Below, piece by piece: positions 1 to 20,504 of a DNA stretch of 25,578 bases. Below the pieces are notes generated by a model, which ran no database searches, was not told the DNA's origin, and saw nothing but the letters and a program-made list of their open reading frames with translations. The translations under genes were made by a program, and so were the position numbers. Positions within the stretch are counted from its first letter, which is position 1. Every line of letters starts with the position of its first letter. The stretch comes from Parachlorella kessleri. Taxonomy: Eukaryota > Chlorophyta > Trebouxiophyceae > Chlorellales > Chlorellaceae. Location of the stretch: positions 1 through 25,578 of the forward strand of contig BBXU01002102.1 in the NCBI GenBank assembly GCA_001598975.1, read 5' to 3'.

Positions 1-14
1 TGCTGCTGCTGCAG

Positions 15-3000
15 GTCGAACCCCTTCAAGGCACACAGGATTGACCCTCCCGAGAACACAGCGTCAGCCACCAAGACTGAGCTGCTGAAATACTTTGAGG
101 ACATGTACCGGATGCGGAGGATGGAAATTGCCGCTGACATGCTATACAAGGCAAAGCTCATCCGCGGCTTCTGCCACCTGTGAGTGCTGACAGCATGTGC
201 CCTTAATATCAAACTCCCGGGAGGATGAAGGCGTGGGCAAACATGGCCGCCAGGGGTGGCAAGGGTTGGGTACAGCGCAACGCGACAAAGCCTAGTCGAG
301 TTGTTGGCTGGGTGAGGCCAGGTTGTAATTGCGAAGCTCAGGCGGCACTACCAATAAAGAATGGGTGTTGGGCCCCTTTATCCTGGGTTGTGTTGTGAAC
401 GCGTTGGTTGTGAGAGTGGGAAATCATGTAGGTGCTGAAAGGTATGGAGACAAGAAAGGGGTTGAGATGCTGCATTTTGTGGGCTAGTCTGTGGCGTCGA
501 GATCGTAAGCAGGGGGCAAAAGTTTGATGGTATACGAAGCACTTCTTACCCTTGCGCAGTTATGACGGCCAGGAGGCTGTAGCTGTCGGCATGCATGCTG
601 TGCTTACCCAAGAGGACTCGTTGATTACCTCCTATCGCGACCACGCTCTCCACTTGTGCCGCGGCGGCACGGTGAAGGAGGTTATTGGGGAACTGATGGG
701 ACGCGTTGATGGGGCATCGAAGGTGAGTCATCCGTTGACGAGCAAGGGGTTGTGCTAAGCAGCCATTAGGCTGCATGTGACCTTTCATTCTTCCCGATCA
801 CATAGGCCGCCCCTTGAAGGCCCTTTTATAGATATGTAGGGGAGAAGAGGCTCAAGATTCGTTGACAGACTTGCAACTGAGTTGATGAGTAAAGGCAATA
901 TGCGCACCTGTGCCCACCTTGTCAAGGAATTTCAACCCATAACAGGAGACTGCTTTTGCAGGGCAAGGGCGGGTCCATGCACATGTACAAGAAGTCTCAC
1001 AACTTCTATGGTGGCCAGGGTATTGTGGGCGCACAGGTAGGCTTTGACGGAGCTGTCAATGGCTCTGCCTGCTGCTGTGGAGCTCGCTGTCTTTGAGACT
1101 GATGCTTGCCTTTCACTTTTACTTTGATCGCTCTATTTGCTCCGTTTATAATATTCTGCCTGGACTATCGGGCGTGATGTGCTGGGAGGCATCGAAGAGC
1201 CGCTAGCAGCCTTTTTCTTGTACAAAGCCTACGCCAGGGCCCACCATGCACTGCTGGAGTAGCTTAGTGTATTGCCCGGGGCCTCTGCAGGTGCCTCTAG
1301 GTGCGGGCCTGGCTCTGGCCCACTCCTACCTTGAGGATGGCAGCATTGGCGTTGCCATGTATGGCGACGGTGCGGCCAACCAGGGCCAGCTGTTTGAGGC
1401 GTTCAACATGGCAGCACTCTGGAACCTGCCGTGCATATTTGTGTGCGAGAACAACCACTATGGTGAGTGTTTCACTAAGTAAACGCACCCACAGGCAGCC
1501 ACCAAGTGAGCTGGTGGCTGGCCACAGTTTGTTAGAGGCGGCAGAGTGTAATTCATGGTGATGGATTCTGAGCCCAAGTGGAGGGTGGGCCATTCATACG
1601 GCAAATGTATGTAATGTTTATGTGATTTGCCGTGCGCCTGCAGCAAGTGTATACTGCCGTGGGGTGAGAGGAGCACAGCAGAAGTGGAGGGGACGGCGCA
1701 TGTTGTGGTATCCGTCTGACCCATGATCAACCACGCATACTCACCCACTGCTGGCCCCGCTTTGTGCAGGCATGGGCACTGCCGAGTGGCGGGCAGCCAA
1801 GTCCCCCTCCTTCTACTCCCGCGGCGATTACATGCCGGGCTTGAAGGTGGATGGCATGGATGTCCTTGCCGTCAAAAAGGTGAGGAGAACAGTTGAAAAT
1901 GCGAGGCTGGTCTGGGAGAGGTGGGGGAAGCAGCCACGCAGCAATTTGTGCCGTCAGCCGCAGTGGGCGGGTGGGGCAGTTGCATGCTGGAAGTCACGCG
2001 GGCATGCAAGTGTGTGCTTGTGCTGAGACATGCATGTCATGTGGAGGCCGGGGTGCTGTGCTTGTAAGCTGTGGTGCAATTGCAGCGATCGCCTGGTGGT
2101 TCTGTTGGGGGCGAGGAGCCTGGTAGTGGGGCTCCAGTTGAGCATATGGTATCCCTTGTGCCGCATGACCTGGGGCGGTGGCCATCAACCAGTCACTGGG
2201 GCTGTACAGTCGGCCTCACCCTTGCTCGATTTCCTGCCTCTCTCCGCAGGCCACGGAGTTTGCGCGCAAGTATGTTCTGGAATCTGGCCCCATCATCCTT
2301 GAGATGGACACCTACCGGTACCATGGCCACTCCATGTCCGACCCTGGCAGCACATACAGGTGTGCAGCCGGCCGGGTGCTGGCTAGGCAGTGCCAGGCGG
2401 GCTGGCTGGCGGTGTGCTTGTGGTTTCCGGGCAGTGGTGTTGGTAGCAGAGTGTGAAAATTGACGTGCCGGGGAGGCCAGCACTCCTCCTTGCGTCATCA
2501 CTCTGCAGCGCTGCAGTCAACGTGCTGCCAGCATGCTCCAACTGCTGCCAAAGTGCATTAGGTTGCATGGTGAGCCCACCACGCAACACCCATTACTGCT
2601 GCAGGACGCGCGACGAGATAAGTGCGATGCGGCAGCAGCGCGACCCTGTGGAGCACGTTCGCAAGCTGCTCATCGACAACAAGCTGGCAGAGGCGGCAGA
2701 GCTTAAGGCCATCGAGAAGGTGGGTGAAGTAGCTGGATGCTGGGCTACGCTGGAGCTGGCTGGCAGCAGTGATGTGCTCTGCACTACTGTGGATATGCAT
2801 GTGCTGTGGAGCAACTCCACCCAGCGTGTGGCCTTGCGTACTATGGGCATAGAACTTAACAGCCCTGTTCTCGGGTGCCTTCATGTCTCTCTATCCAGGC
2901 TGTGCCCAGGAGAGCTACTGGTTGTCTCGATGCAGGAAACTGTGCCTGCTGTGCCGCTGTGATCGTGCTGCTTCTCCCTGCAAACTCAAGCTGCTGTGGC

Positions 3001-3195
3001 TAAGCGGCTCCACCTTGATATGCCTGGCAGGATGTGAAGAAGCAGGTGGACACGGCAATTGAGGAGGTCAAGGCAGCGGCTCCTCCCAAGAATGAGATGC
3101 TGTGGGAGCATGTGTATAACACCAACACAGCCGGCACACTGCGCGGCATCGATGCATCCATTCAGATGCCAGTGATTCCCTCCGCGGCCAAGTAG
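15..3195 (+). CDS. PDHA: Pyruvate dehydrogenase E1 component subunit alpha, mitochondrial type (5' partial)
   Basis: This is the alpha subunit of the thiamine-diphosphate-dependent E1 enzyme, which decarboxylates pyruvate and reductively acetylates the lipoyl group of E2 in the mitochondrial matrix. Visible exons are 15-179, 560-722, 962-1036, 1291-1462, 1770-1879, 2250-2359, 2605-2719 and 3031-3195; joined they keep one frame and give 357 residues plus stop. The sequence runs through [31 protein letters not shown], the ThDP motif (GDGAANQG at 1363, closing with ENN near 1447-1455), and the loop [16 protein letters not shown], whose first serine (codon at 2331) matches the regulatory phosphoserine of mitochondrial E1-alpha. 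Only the presequence and first residues are missing, upstream of the acceptor AG at 13-14. The closeness to plant mitochondrial E1-alpha argues against the plastid paralogue. The C-terminal tail is poorly conserved. Confidence 0.95.
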
Positions 3196-4492
3196 GTGGA
3201 CATCTGGACAATAGTTGTGGGCCCCTGTGGTGCTGAGTGCCATAGGGCGCAATTGGAACTCGGAGTATACCTTGGCTTGGTAGCTGGGTGGACTGTTCCT
3301 GTAACTTGCCAGCCTGACTGTGTTATAGTTGTCCTTGGAACCTGGTCTGTGCTGCTGGGTCCGACGCATTTGTGCTCTGGTTCATGCCACCGTGAAATGT
3401 GATGGATCCCTGCGGTGCGTAGCGTTGCGGGTTGACTGACATGAGGGCCTTCTGCCCTTGTCCTTCTGCAAGTTTAGCCCTGTGGTGACTGTCTTGCTGC
3501 CTGCTCTCAGTCGAGCGGGGAGTCCTGGCGTGTGCAATCCATGTTGCAACATGTTTATCTGCACGCTATACGTTCACTGAACATTACATTGGCCAGCCAT
3601 GTGAGCCAGTGATATGCTCTTCACCATTGGTGGCATGGCATGGACACCATCAGCTGAGAGCCAGGTTTGTAATTGCTTTTGAGTTGGGCAGCAGATCAGA
3701 CTGGCATCATTTATAGCACTCCCAGGGACAGGTCGTGGGGAGGTGCTTACCTGAGCGTTGATAGCTGCAGGAATACACCCAAGGCTGCCCACACATTATA
3801 GAGACCTACAGAAATGTCAGACCACGGTTACTACCAAGTAACGCCAGCAAGTAGAATCAAAGCACTTCTCACATCCATTTCGGTTTTTATGTATGGCAGA
3901 GGCTGTACACCCAGCGTATTTATGTATGGCATTGCACGGCAGTACCGCTGCATGGATCCCTCCAAGGATTGGTGTTCCCGGAGCCAGCGTCAGCAGCCTA
4001 ATTGGGGCCTTGCGATCTGACTATCGTGACACTTTGATCATTGCACCGTAGCAGATCTGCCCAGTGTGTGCGCCTAGTTGCCCCTTGTCGGTAACTGGAA
4101 GCGAGATAAGCTATCACGAGACTCGGGCCACTGATCCGAGCCGTTTTCCTGTGGGCACGTCGCGTCGAAGCGAGACAGCCTGAGAGTTGGCAAAACAAGG
4201 CATGGAACAGGTGCCCAGGCTTCAGGAAACTCTCCCGCCCCGACCACTCTAGCAGCTGCTGCTTGTACCATGCAGGCACACATGGACAAGCTAAAAAGGC
4301 GGCATGGTCAGGCGAGGCACCATGTTTCCTAGCTCTTGACACCCAGACTCAGCTGTGCACAGCAATAACCCCAGGTAAGCTACACCTCCAATCCACCTGG
4401 GTAAACTGTGGTCCAGGCACATTAGCTTTGCTCTGCTGTGTTCTTTATTACAATAGAGGGCCCACCCCCTACCAGCCCTTCTGGCAGTGAGC
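3196..4492. other. Intergenic region: E1-alpha 3' end and upstream region of the B3 gene
   Basis: I see no supportable gene in these 1.3 kb. The first few hundred bases should be the E1-alpha 3' UTR. The rest should hold the promoter and 5' leader of the B3 gene. A 12-nt direct repeat (TTATGTATGGCA) occurs at 3887-3898 and 3920-3931. Open frames here are short, lack family similarity and have no convincing splice partners. Confidence 0.5.
3300..3304 (+). promoter_or_regulatory. Candidate TGTAA poly(A) signal of the E1-alpha gene
   Basis: A TGTAA pentamer lies about 105 nt after the E1-alpha stop codon. TGTAA is the usual poly(A) signal of Chlamydomonas-type algae. A second TGTAA at 3668-3672 is an alternative. 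The assignment rests on position only. Confidence 0.4.
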
Positions 4493-7400
4493 ATGGAGGC
4501 CTGCTGCGATGCAGGAACAGCCGCCAGCTGCCGTACGCTGACGCGTCTAGATACACAGCAGAGACGAGCACTGAGCCTTTTGCAAAGTGCTGGGGCTCCT
4601 CTCATGGGATGCCGGCTGGCCAACAGCCCCAGCCCACCGGCTGAGTGGACAGACGCCCCTGCGGTGGCTTCCAATCCTGATGTCACCTCTGCTGCGGCAA
4701 ACAGCCTAGAAACGCGCTTTGCTACCTCCCCAGAGACTGAGTCAATACCTTGCAGGCCAGGCAGCCCCGACTTTGGCCCTGGGGTTGATGTGGTCATACT
4801 GCCGGTCCCAGCAGACCTAGAACCGCACTTGCTGAAGTTCTTCCCGCTAGAGTTGCGTGGCACCAATTTGCCAGTGATATCGCAGCCTACGCCCACTGCT
4901 GCGGCAGTGCAGCCACTTCAGCATGCCGAGCAGCAACAGCAGCAGCAGCAGCAGCCCCAGCGGCAGCAACAATGCCCTCTCACCGCAAACCAAGGTGCGG
5001 GCGGACAGGATTCGAAAATCCCACCAGTCCGCACCCTGCAGCTTCCCTTGTGTCAGCTCTCCCCTCCCTCTGCAGGGCTCCTTGCTGGTGGTGGTGCAGG
5101 CACAGCCAGCCAAGGGGCCCAAGACGCCGCGCAGCAGCAGCCAGATGAGTACTGCACGATGCTGGGTGATGGGGATGACTGGGTGGATGTTCCCTTGGAG
5201 GCCATGGGCAGCTTGGACCTACCAGCAGGCTTCTCCCTGTTACTCTTCCCAGACTCACCAGGGAGCAGCCCTCGGCACTGCGGCGGCTGGCCAGCCGGCC
5301 GCTATGGTGCTCAGGACTGCGGCTTGCAGCTGCTGGGGGCTGATGCGGGCGGCAGTGGCGGCGACAGTGGCGGGATGGAGGTGCACCTGCAGCATGCCTC
5401 CAGTGGAGGGCTTGGTTGTGCGGTGCTGGACCCGACACCCTTTGGCAGCTGTGTAGGCAGCGCTTTCACGGCTGCCTCGGCACGGCCTGGCAGCCCCCTC
5501 TGCCTGCCTCAACGAGAGAAGGCACACCAGCAGCAGCTGGGTGATGCGCTGCCAGCGGGCTTACCAGCAGCTATGCTGACAGGGGAGCCTGCCTCTTCTT
5601 CCCTCCACCCGCCTGGCACTGCGGGTGCAGAAGGAGGCACCTATTCCAGGTCTGGCAGCAACTCCCTGCTGCCCGTCGTGCCAGTTGACGAGCTGGAGCT
5701 GCTCACAGACCAAGACCTGGCAGCAGCTTGCCAGTCGGGCACTGTCGCAGTCGGCGGGGAGGCACCGCTGGAAGGGTTCTGGGAGCAGCTGGGAGACTGC
5801 CTGGGCCAAGTGCAGCTGGACAGCTGGGACCTTAGCCCTCCTCTTTCACCATCACAGCTAGGTGGAACCCCAGAGCGGCCCAGCACTGCGGCTGGGTTGC
5901 TATCACAGCTGCCACAGCTGCCTGGAGCTGGGGTTGGGAGTGCACCCACTGCAGCCTCACATGGCATCACAGCGCAAGCAGAAGTGGTTGGCAACCAGCA
6001 GGCTGCCGGCAGAGAACGGCTGCTGCCGGGCGCGACTTACAGCGGCCGACCCGTGATGTACAAGGAGCTTATGGCTGTCATCGAGTCCTACCAGGCATCC
6101 CAGGCAGCAGTAGCAGGGCCTCGAGCCACTGGATCGGGACAAGCTAGGCAGCCGGCAGAGGCACGCGACGCCTGCAGGCGCTTGGCTGACAGCAGACGGC
6201 TGCGGCAGGGCAGGGCAGGTGGTGGAGCAGAGAAACAACAGTCCCCCGTGGATGCCTCCACGCTGAGCGGAAGGGGCAGCGTGGAGGGTCCTGGGAATGC
6301 CTCCACAAGCCGGGTGCCGTCCTTGGCCCCGACCAGACAGTGAGTGGTTTGGTTTCCCTTGAATCGTGTCGTGCATGCGCTGTAGAGATGGGCGCTGCCG
6401 TGGGCCCTTCCTTACACATTACAAAGTGCTGCAGCAGAGGGGAGCGGTGATCCTGCCTGACTGGCCGCCATGGTTAAGGGCGACATAACCCTGATGGGTC
6501 TCATTGGAATGTGAACTTGCCAGCACGAGCAATGCAAGCTGTTTTCGACTACAGGGAGCATGTGTGTAAGCTAACCATGAGGACATGCGTCTGCCCTTCA
6601 GGGATACGCTGGGCATGCTGCAGCGCCAGCCGTGGCGCACAGCCAGGCGCCGGCCACAGCTGCAGGGCGCCCCGGTTGTGCTGTCTTTCATGCTACCCTC
6701 CTGCCAGGGTGCGGCATAGCCTGCCTGTAGGGTAACAGGGGACCAGCTGGGTAGATGGCATGACACCATGCCGCATGAGGACAGCTTGCATGTCACACTG
6801 GAAGGGGTGATAGAGCCGTACGCAGCGTGGCAGGGAGAAGCGGTGCCGCTGAGCAAAGCTTAGGGTAGTGGCTGGGTTTGTGGCAACCATACCTTGTAAG
6901 CAGGGTACAGTGCCGAGAGCAAGCCCTGCTTTGCAGCTGTGCGGCCAGTCCTTTGCAAATTTGCTCGCATTACCGAGAGGTACTGGTTTACTAGTGACTG
7001 ACGACAACATTGAGCTTCCTGCCACGACTGCCTGCTGCAGATCCCTCATTGCTGGCACCCACGTCCTGCACCTTCCTGTTCCAGAAGGCCCTGTCGGCGG
7101 TGGATGCCAGCCGCAAGGCTGGCCGCATAGCCATCTCCAAGAGGGGTGAGCTGCCGTGCAAGACGCCGACTGCTTGGTTGTGTGGGTTATTTGCGGAGTC
7201 GTCTTGTAAACAGGTGCAGTGTTCTCGAGCTAACACTCCGGTTGGAAGCATCCGCCGTGCAAACCACCACTTCGGGTTGCCAGCTGCTATTGCTGAGGAC
7301 GTGGGGACCGCCTTGGGAACTTCACCAAGCTGCACATGTTGCTGCCGTGCAGTGGAGCACCACTTCCCGCCTTTGAGGGACGGCCACGAGCATCAACTGC

Positions 7401-8207
7401 AGTTCTGCGACACATCCGGTGAGCGTCGGCAGGGAAGGGATGCAAGGGGAGGGTGGCTGTTGCAAGCCCCGCTGGCTGGCTGGCAGACCCTGGTGTCGCC
7501 CATGTTTGGGCAGCTGAAGACAAGCCTGCTCCCAGGGGCTTGTACTGGAACACGAGCTCAGGGCGGTGGGTAGTCTGCCTGGCTGCTATGCATGCTGTTG
7601 CACCCCCTGCATGGTCTACATCTGAACTGCTTCCACCCCACAGCACATGGTTTTCCGCCCATCGCTCACTGCCGCCCATCATCCTCTTCCTCCTGCAGGG
7701 TGGTCCTATCAGCTGCGGTTCTGTCACAAATTTTACTCGGGCAGCGACGGCGCCCGCAATCAGGCGTGCCTGGAGGGAGCACAGGACTTTTTGGTTCGCC
7801 ACCGCCTGGGTGCCAACTCGCTGGTCGCATTCTACCAGGCGGAGGACGGACGTTATGTAAGCAAGGGCCAGGGCTTATAGGCCTACCCTGCTTGTTCTAC
7901 TGGTGTTCAGCCTGCTTGCTACAGAGCTGCTGCCGCTCTGTGCCGCGCCGTTAGGCTTTGTATAGTTGTCGAGCACATGCTAATGCACCAAGGCCGGGCA
8001 TGGGAGGAAGTGTTAGCCCCTCAGCAGCCTCCAAACATCCATCCCTGCGTTGGTATACAGGTCCTGGACTGCATTTCCATTGAGACACACCTAGCTCAGC
8101 TGCAACTCGCACTCCCACAAACGGCCCAGGATCCCAGCAGCCAGTGGGAGCTGCACAGGCTGCAGCAGCACAGGGCGACCCCCAGGGAGCAGCTGCTGTC
8201 TGAGTGA
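4493..8207 (+). CDS. B3-domain transcription factor, ABI3/VP1 (LAV)-like, with long low-complexity N-terminus
   Basis: This is a predicted nuclear DNA-binding regulator. Exons 4493-6339, 6602-6708, 7041-7145, 7353-7418, 7699-7856 and 8061-8207 join in frame to 809 residues. The B3 domain lies at about 660-765 and is assembled from exons 3-5 plus the start of exon 6: FLFQKALSAVDASRKAGRIA, then EHHFPPL (the AE-HFP element), WSYQLRFCHKF, DFLVRHRLGANSLVAFY and GRYVL. The order and the closing Y-x-x-D/E-x-x-x-YVL resemble the ABI3/VP1 subgroup. The first ~615 residues come from one large exon and are rich in Q, S, G, A and P. They include a glutamine run (residues ~146-160) and acidic-hydrophobic patches near residues 220-255 and 400-450 that could activate transcription. 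No CW or PHD finger is seen. The start is the first ATG of the long frame; upstream non-coding exons are possible. Target genes are unknown. Confidence 0.82.
4929..4971 (+). repeat. CAG-rich trinucleotide repeat encoding a polyglutamine run
   Basis: Repeated CAG/CAA codons inside exon 1 of the B3 gene encode mostly glutamine, interrupted by P and R. The tract stays in frame and is probably length-variable between strains. Q-rich runs are common in activation regions, but no function can be shown here. Confidence 0.75.
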
Positions 8208-9545
8208 CTGGGGCTGAGGGGCCAACGCTGGGTCGCAGCCCCTGCGAACCCGGACAGGCTGAGTAGCTGCAGCAGCTGCCAAGCGACATGGCAGTGGGAG
8301 GATGGAGCAACGTGGAGCGGCGCCAGCACTCAAAGGTACGGTTCACACGTGGGGCGTGCGCATGAGTAGTGGACTGCAAAGGTTAGCTGGCCTTGGAGCT
8401 TCTCGAGGCTGTTCATGAAGGTGGGTAGCTAGCACACAGAAGGCTCGGTTTTCCCACCAGGTTTTTCTGGCGGGCAAGATCCATGTCGGTTTTCCCAGCT
8501 TCCTTTCATCACATCACTGCTAAGTGCAAAGCTGGCCGGTGTGTCGGGGCCATATCGTTGTCATGACTGAAAGACCAACAAGTGTGCTGTTGACAGCACT
8601 GCCGCATTGCAACTACGACAGTGCTTATCCGCCTGCAAGTCCAGTCCCAGTGATTGATTACTTGCTATCTACTAGCCAAGCTCATGAGAAGCATGTGAAG
8701 ATGTGCCACTTGTTTCCAAGAAGGTGACTAGCCCATCCTTGAGTGTTACTCCTATGTCTTGTGAGGCCTTCCATCGATATTGCCATGGTGTTGCAGCGTG
8801 CTTGACTAACATTGGTTCTTCACTTCCCACATCTTCCCTCCCTTCATCTGTCTATGTATACGCCTTCCTCCCCAGTCCGTCTCTGCATTTGCTTCCCCCT
8901 TCCCCCTTCAAGCCAACATCATTTAGCATTGGTTTTTGACCACCCTGGTGAACACATATGTCCCTCCACTGGCAGTTGTCCTCATTGTTTTTTCCCTCGT
9001 ATGTTCCAGGAATCAGGGTAGGATAAAGCCTAGCAGGTGCACTGCACTGCTGTGTGCTGTATGGCCACTTAGCCTTGCTTGCTGGCAGCTGGCATGGCCT
9101 AATTGTAACATTGATTTTTGCTAACTTTCCCCTTTTCAATCCACCTTTTCATGCCGCTGCCTGGCTCTTGTCAATGAAGCTGTTGAGCTGTCTATCCTTG
9201 TAGCGCAGGATTAATATATCGTGCAACCAGTACATCCCTGCTTCCTTTTCAAGCGTATCTTGTCAATCGGAGGGGTTCAAGGTCAGCACCAGCAGAGCTG
9301 AAACAACACTCAACACCAACAAAACCACATGCAGTAGCACTGCTGGTTTGGAAGGAACGGAAAGCAGTCTGCCCGCTCAGCGTGCAAGAATGGCCCCCTA
9401 TTGCTGGCAGCGCCCAACCTATCCAGGCACAACTTAGCCAAGAAAACGCCCCCTTCCTCGCCGCTTCACCCTCCCGCTCAGTGGCTGTCAGCTGCACCCG
9501 TCAAGCCCCAGGCCCCTTCGCCCGATACTTGAACCCCCCCCCCAT
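8208..9545. other. Convergent intergenic region between the B3 and FtsH-like genes
   Basis: This stretch holds the 3' UTRs of two convergent genes and no supportable coding sequence. A pyrimidine-rich segment covers about 8818-8915 and a run of ten C lies at about 9534-9543, just beyond the FtsH-like stop codon. I did not find a minus-strand TGTAA for the FtsH-like transcript, so its 3' end is undefined. Confidence 0.5.
9104..9108 (+). promoter_or_regulatory. Candidate TGTAA poly(A) signal of the B3 gene
   Basis: I noticed no other plus-strand TGTAA between the B3 stop codon (8207) and here, which would imply a 3' UTR of about 900 nt. That is long but not unusual for chlorophycean genes. Confidence 0.35.
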
Positions 9546-19035
<9,490 letters not shown>

Positions 19036-19412
19036 CGGTCACTCAGCGGCGGACATCAGGATATACTATTGCACTGTAAATATAAAAAGCCTGCAACTCC
19101 GAGTCAAGCAAGCTGACACGATAGATGGGGAGTCCACAACCCCTGAGACGCTCCCTTGGGACCTTGGAGCAGTGCAGCAGTAACCTCAAGCAGGGATCGC
19201 ACGCAGAAAGCCCAACTCTAACCGTCTATCCCAGCAGGGGGCTTCCCGCCCTATGCGCCGTGCTTTCCTGCCTATCCACCATGGCACCAGCAGTGCCACT
19301 GCAACGCAGCAAGACGCCTTTTGCTTGTGTATCAAAGCAACATATTTGCTGCTGGCTACTTAACCCAGGTCCCCTCAGCTTGTTGGAGCAGGAGCTAGTC
19401 ACAACAGCAGTC
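19036..19412. promoter_or_regulatory. Divergent promoter region between the FtsH-like and uL29 genes
   Basis: The 377 bp between the two start codons must hold both promoters. An A/T-rich patch around 19060-19090 contains TATAAAA at 19081-19087 on the plus strand and TATATTTA on the minus strand. Either could be a TATA box. Plus-strand ATGs at 19125 and 19281 are in frame with the uL29 start at 19413, so the frame is open across most of the region. Confidence 0.5.
19081..19087 (+). promoter_or_regulatory. Candidate TATA box (TATAAAA)
   Basis: TATAAAA on the plus strand would place a transcription start near 19110. That suits the uL29 gene and would leave a leader containing two in-frame upstream ATGs. 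It could instead belong to a minus-strand promoter, because the patch is A/T-rich on both strands. Confidence 0.4.
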
Positions 19413-20504
19413 ATGCAGCTCGCAGCCAGCAGCCTGAGCAGCCGGCATTGCCTTGTGCAGCGACCATTCGTGGCAGTCAAGCCTGCTGGCCGCCCTGCGC
19501 TGCGGCCCATGGCCGTGTGCCCAGTGGCGAAGGCTACCAAGGCCAGCGAGCTGAGGAGCCTTTCTAAGGAGGATATTGAGCGCCAGGTGGAGGAAGGCAA
19601 GAGGGAGCTGTTCAGCCTGCGCATCAAGTATGCCAAGCGTGAGGTGAGTGGCTGTGGGTGTGCAGGCCTGTGTTGGCGGCCGGCATAGTCAGGCAGTTGT
19701 CGTTCTCTTCATTTCGCAAGTTGCAACAGAGGGATTCAATATACTTCGTACAGGAGTACAAGCCCAGTGACTATAGGAAGATCAGGAGGAAGGTGTGTAT
19801 GTTGTGGTTGGGTGTGCTGGCCTGCTGATCGGCAACATGGCGTGCAGCGTGCTTGCCCGGAAGCGGATGGTCTTTCAGTAGCCTGATGTAGTGGTGGATA
19901 ATGTATTGTCTTCATTGTTGGTGGGAGACCGGCCGGCCCTATGAGCATAGTTCGCTGGGTCTGACGGGGCGGCATGCACAAGCTGCTCTGAATAATGTGT
20001 AATAAGCGCTTTCATAAGACACTGGGTGGCCCTGTGATTGTTTCAGATTGCACAGCTGTTGACAATCAAGCGCGAGCGGGAATTGGCAGAGGGGATGACG
20101 CGGCGGGATGCTCGTGGAGAGGAGAGGTGTGCACCGGGGCTTGGGGGCTGGGTAAACACTGCATGGCTGTGAGGTGTAAATAATCAGAAGGGATGGGAGA
20201 TAGTGCAAACGGAGAGCGAGGGATGAGTCGGTCTGACAGGCTATGCTCCAGATATTAGCATGGTTGGCAGGTAGTGCGAACAGGGAGTAGAGCTGGGCTG
20301 GACTGGACTGGACTTAACTGACAGGGATATATTGAGTGCTACTGGTTGCTGGGTGTGTATGAGGTATGCCGACCTTCTGTGTGTGTGACACTGAGGGTAA
20401 TTGTGAGGTAGAAGGTTCTTGGAACTCAGCGTGCTGACACACTGTGTAACCTGCCCTCCTTGTGCAGGCGGCAAAGAACTGCTGCTGGGTTTGGCAATAT
20501 CTGA
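19413..20504 (+). CDS. PRPL29: Plastid ribosomal protein uL29 (L29) precursor
   Basis: This protein of the large subunit of the chloroplast ribosome sits near the polypeptide exit. Exons 19413-19643, 19754-19792, 20047-20126 and 20468-20504 join in frame to 128 residues. The first ~40 residues (MQLAASSLSSRHCLVQRPF and on to VCPVAK) look like a plastid transit peptide. The mature part carries the L29 hallmark: ASELRSLSKEDIERQVEEGK, ELFSLRIKYAKRE, YRKIRRKIAQLLTIKRERE and AEGMTRRD. The start at 19413 is chosen because it begins a typical transit peptide; in-frame ATGs at 19281 and 19125 would add 44 or 96 residues with no family similarity. The fourth exon is the least certain part: it adds RRQRTAAGFGNI, and skipping the splice would instead give another short tail. 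The last intron contains an inverted-repeat element. Confidence 0.88.
20254..20330 (+). mobile_element. MITE-like inverted-repeat copy 1 (single arm) in the last uL29 intron
   Basis: This copy starts TAGCATGGTTGGCAGGTAGT at 20256 and continues through GCGAACAGG to a GGACTGGACT-rich part ending GACAGGG. It matches the arms of the element at 20951-21082 and the copy at the window end. It lies inside the intron 20127-20467. Confidence 0.7.

Noticed and set aside
2453..2962. 169-residue plus-strand open frame over the 3' part of the E1-alpha gene
   Set aside because: It is a read-through of introns plus the exon 2605-2719. The spliced family sequence explains the exon, and the flanking residues match nothing.
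3998..4342. 114-residue minus-strand open frame in the intergenic region
   Set aside because: No family similarity, no clear splice partners and a composition typical of chance frames in GC-rich DNA.
4291..4896. 201-residue minus-strand open frame overlapping the start of the B3 gene
   Set aside because: It is antisense to a frame that joins in phase to the B3 domain; GC-rich coding DNA commonly leaves the opposite strand open.
6340..6343. TGA directly after the large B3-gene exon as the true stop
   Set aside because: The GTGAGT there works as a splice donor. Joining to 6602 and onward gives a frame-consistent B3 domain, so termination here would leave the B3 exons without a start.
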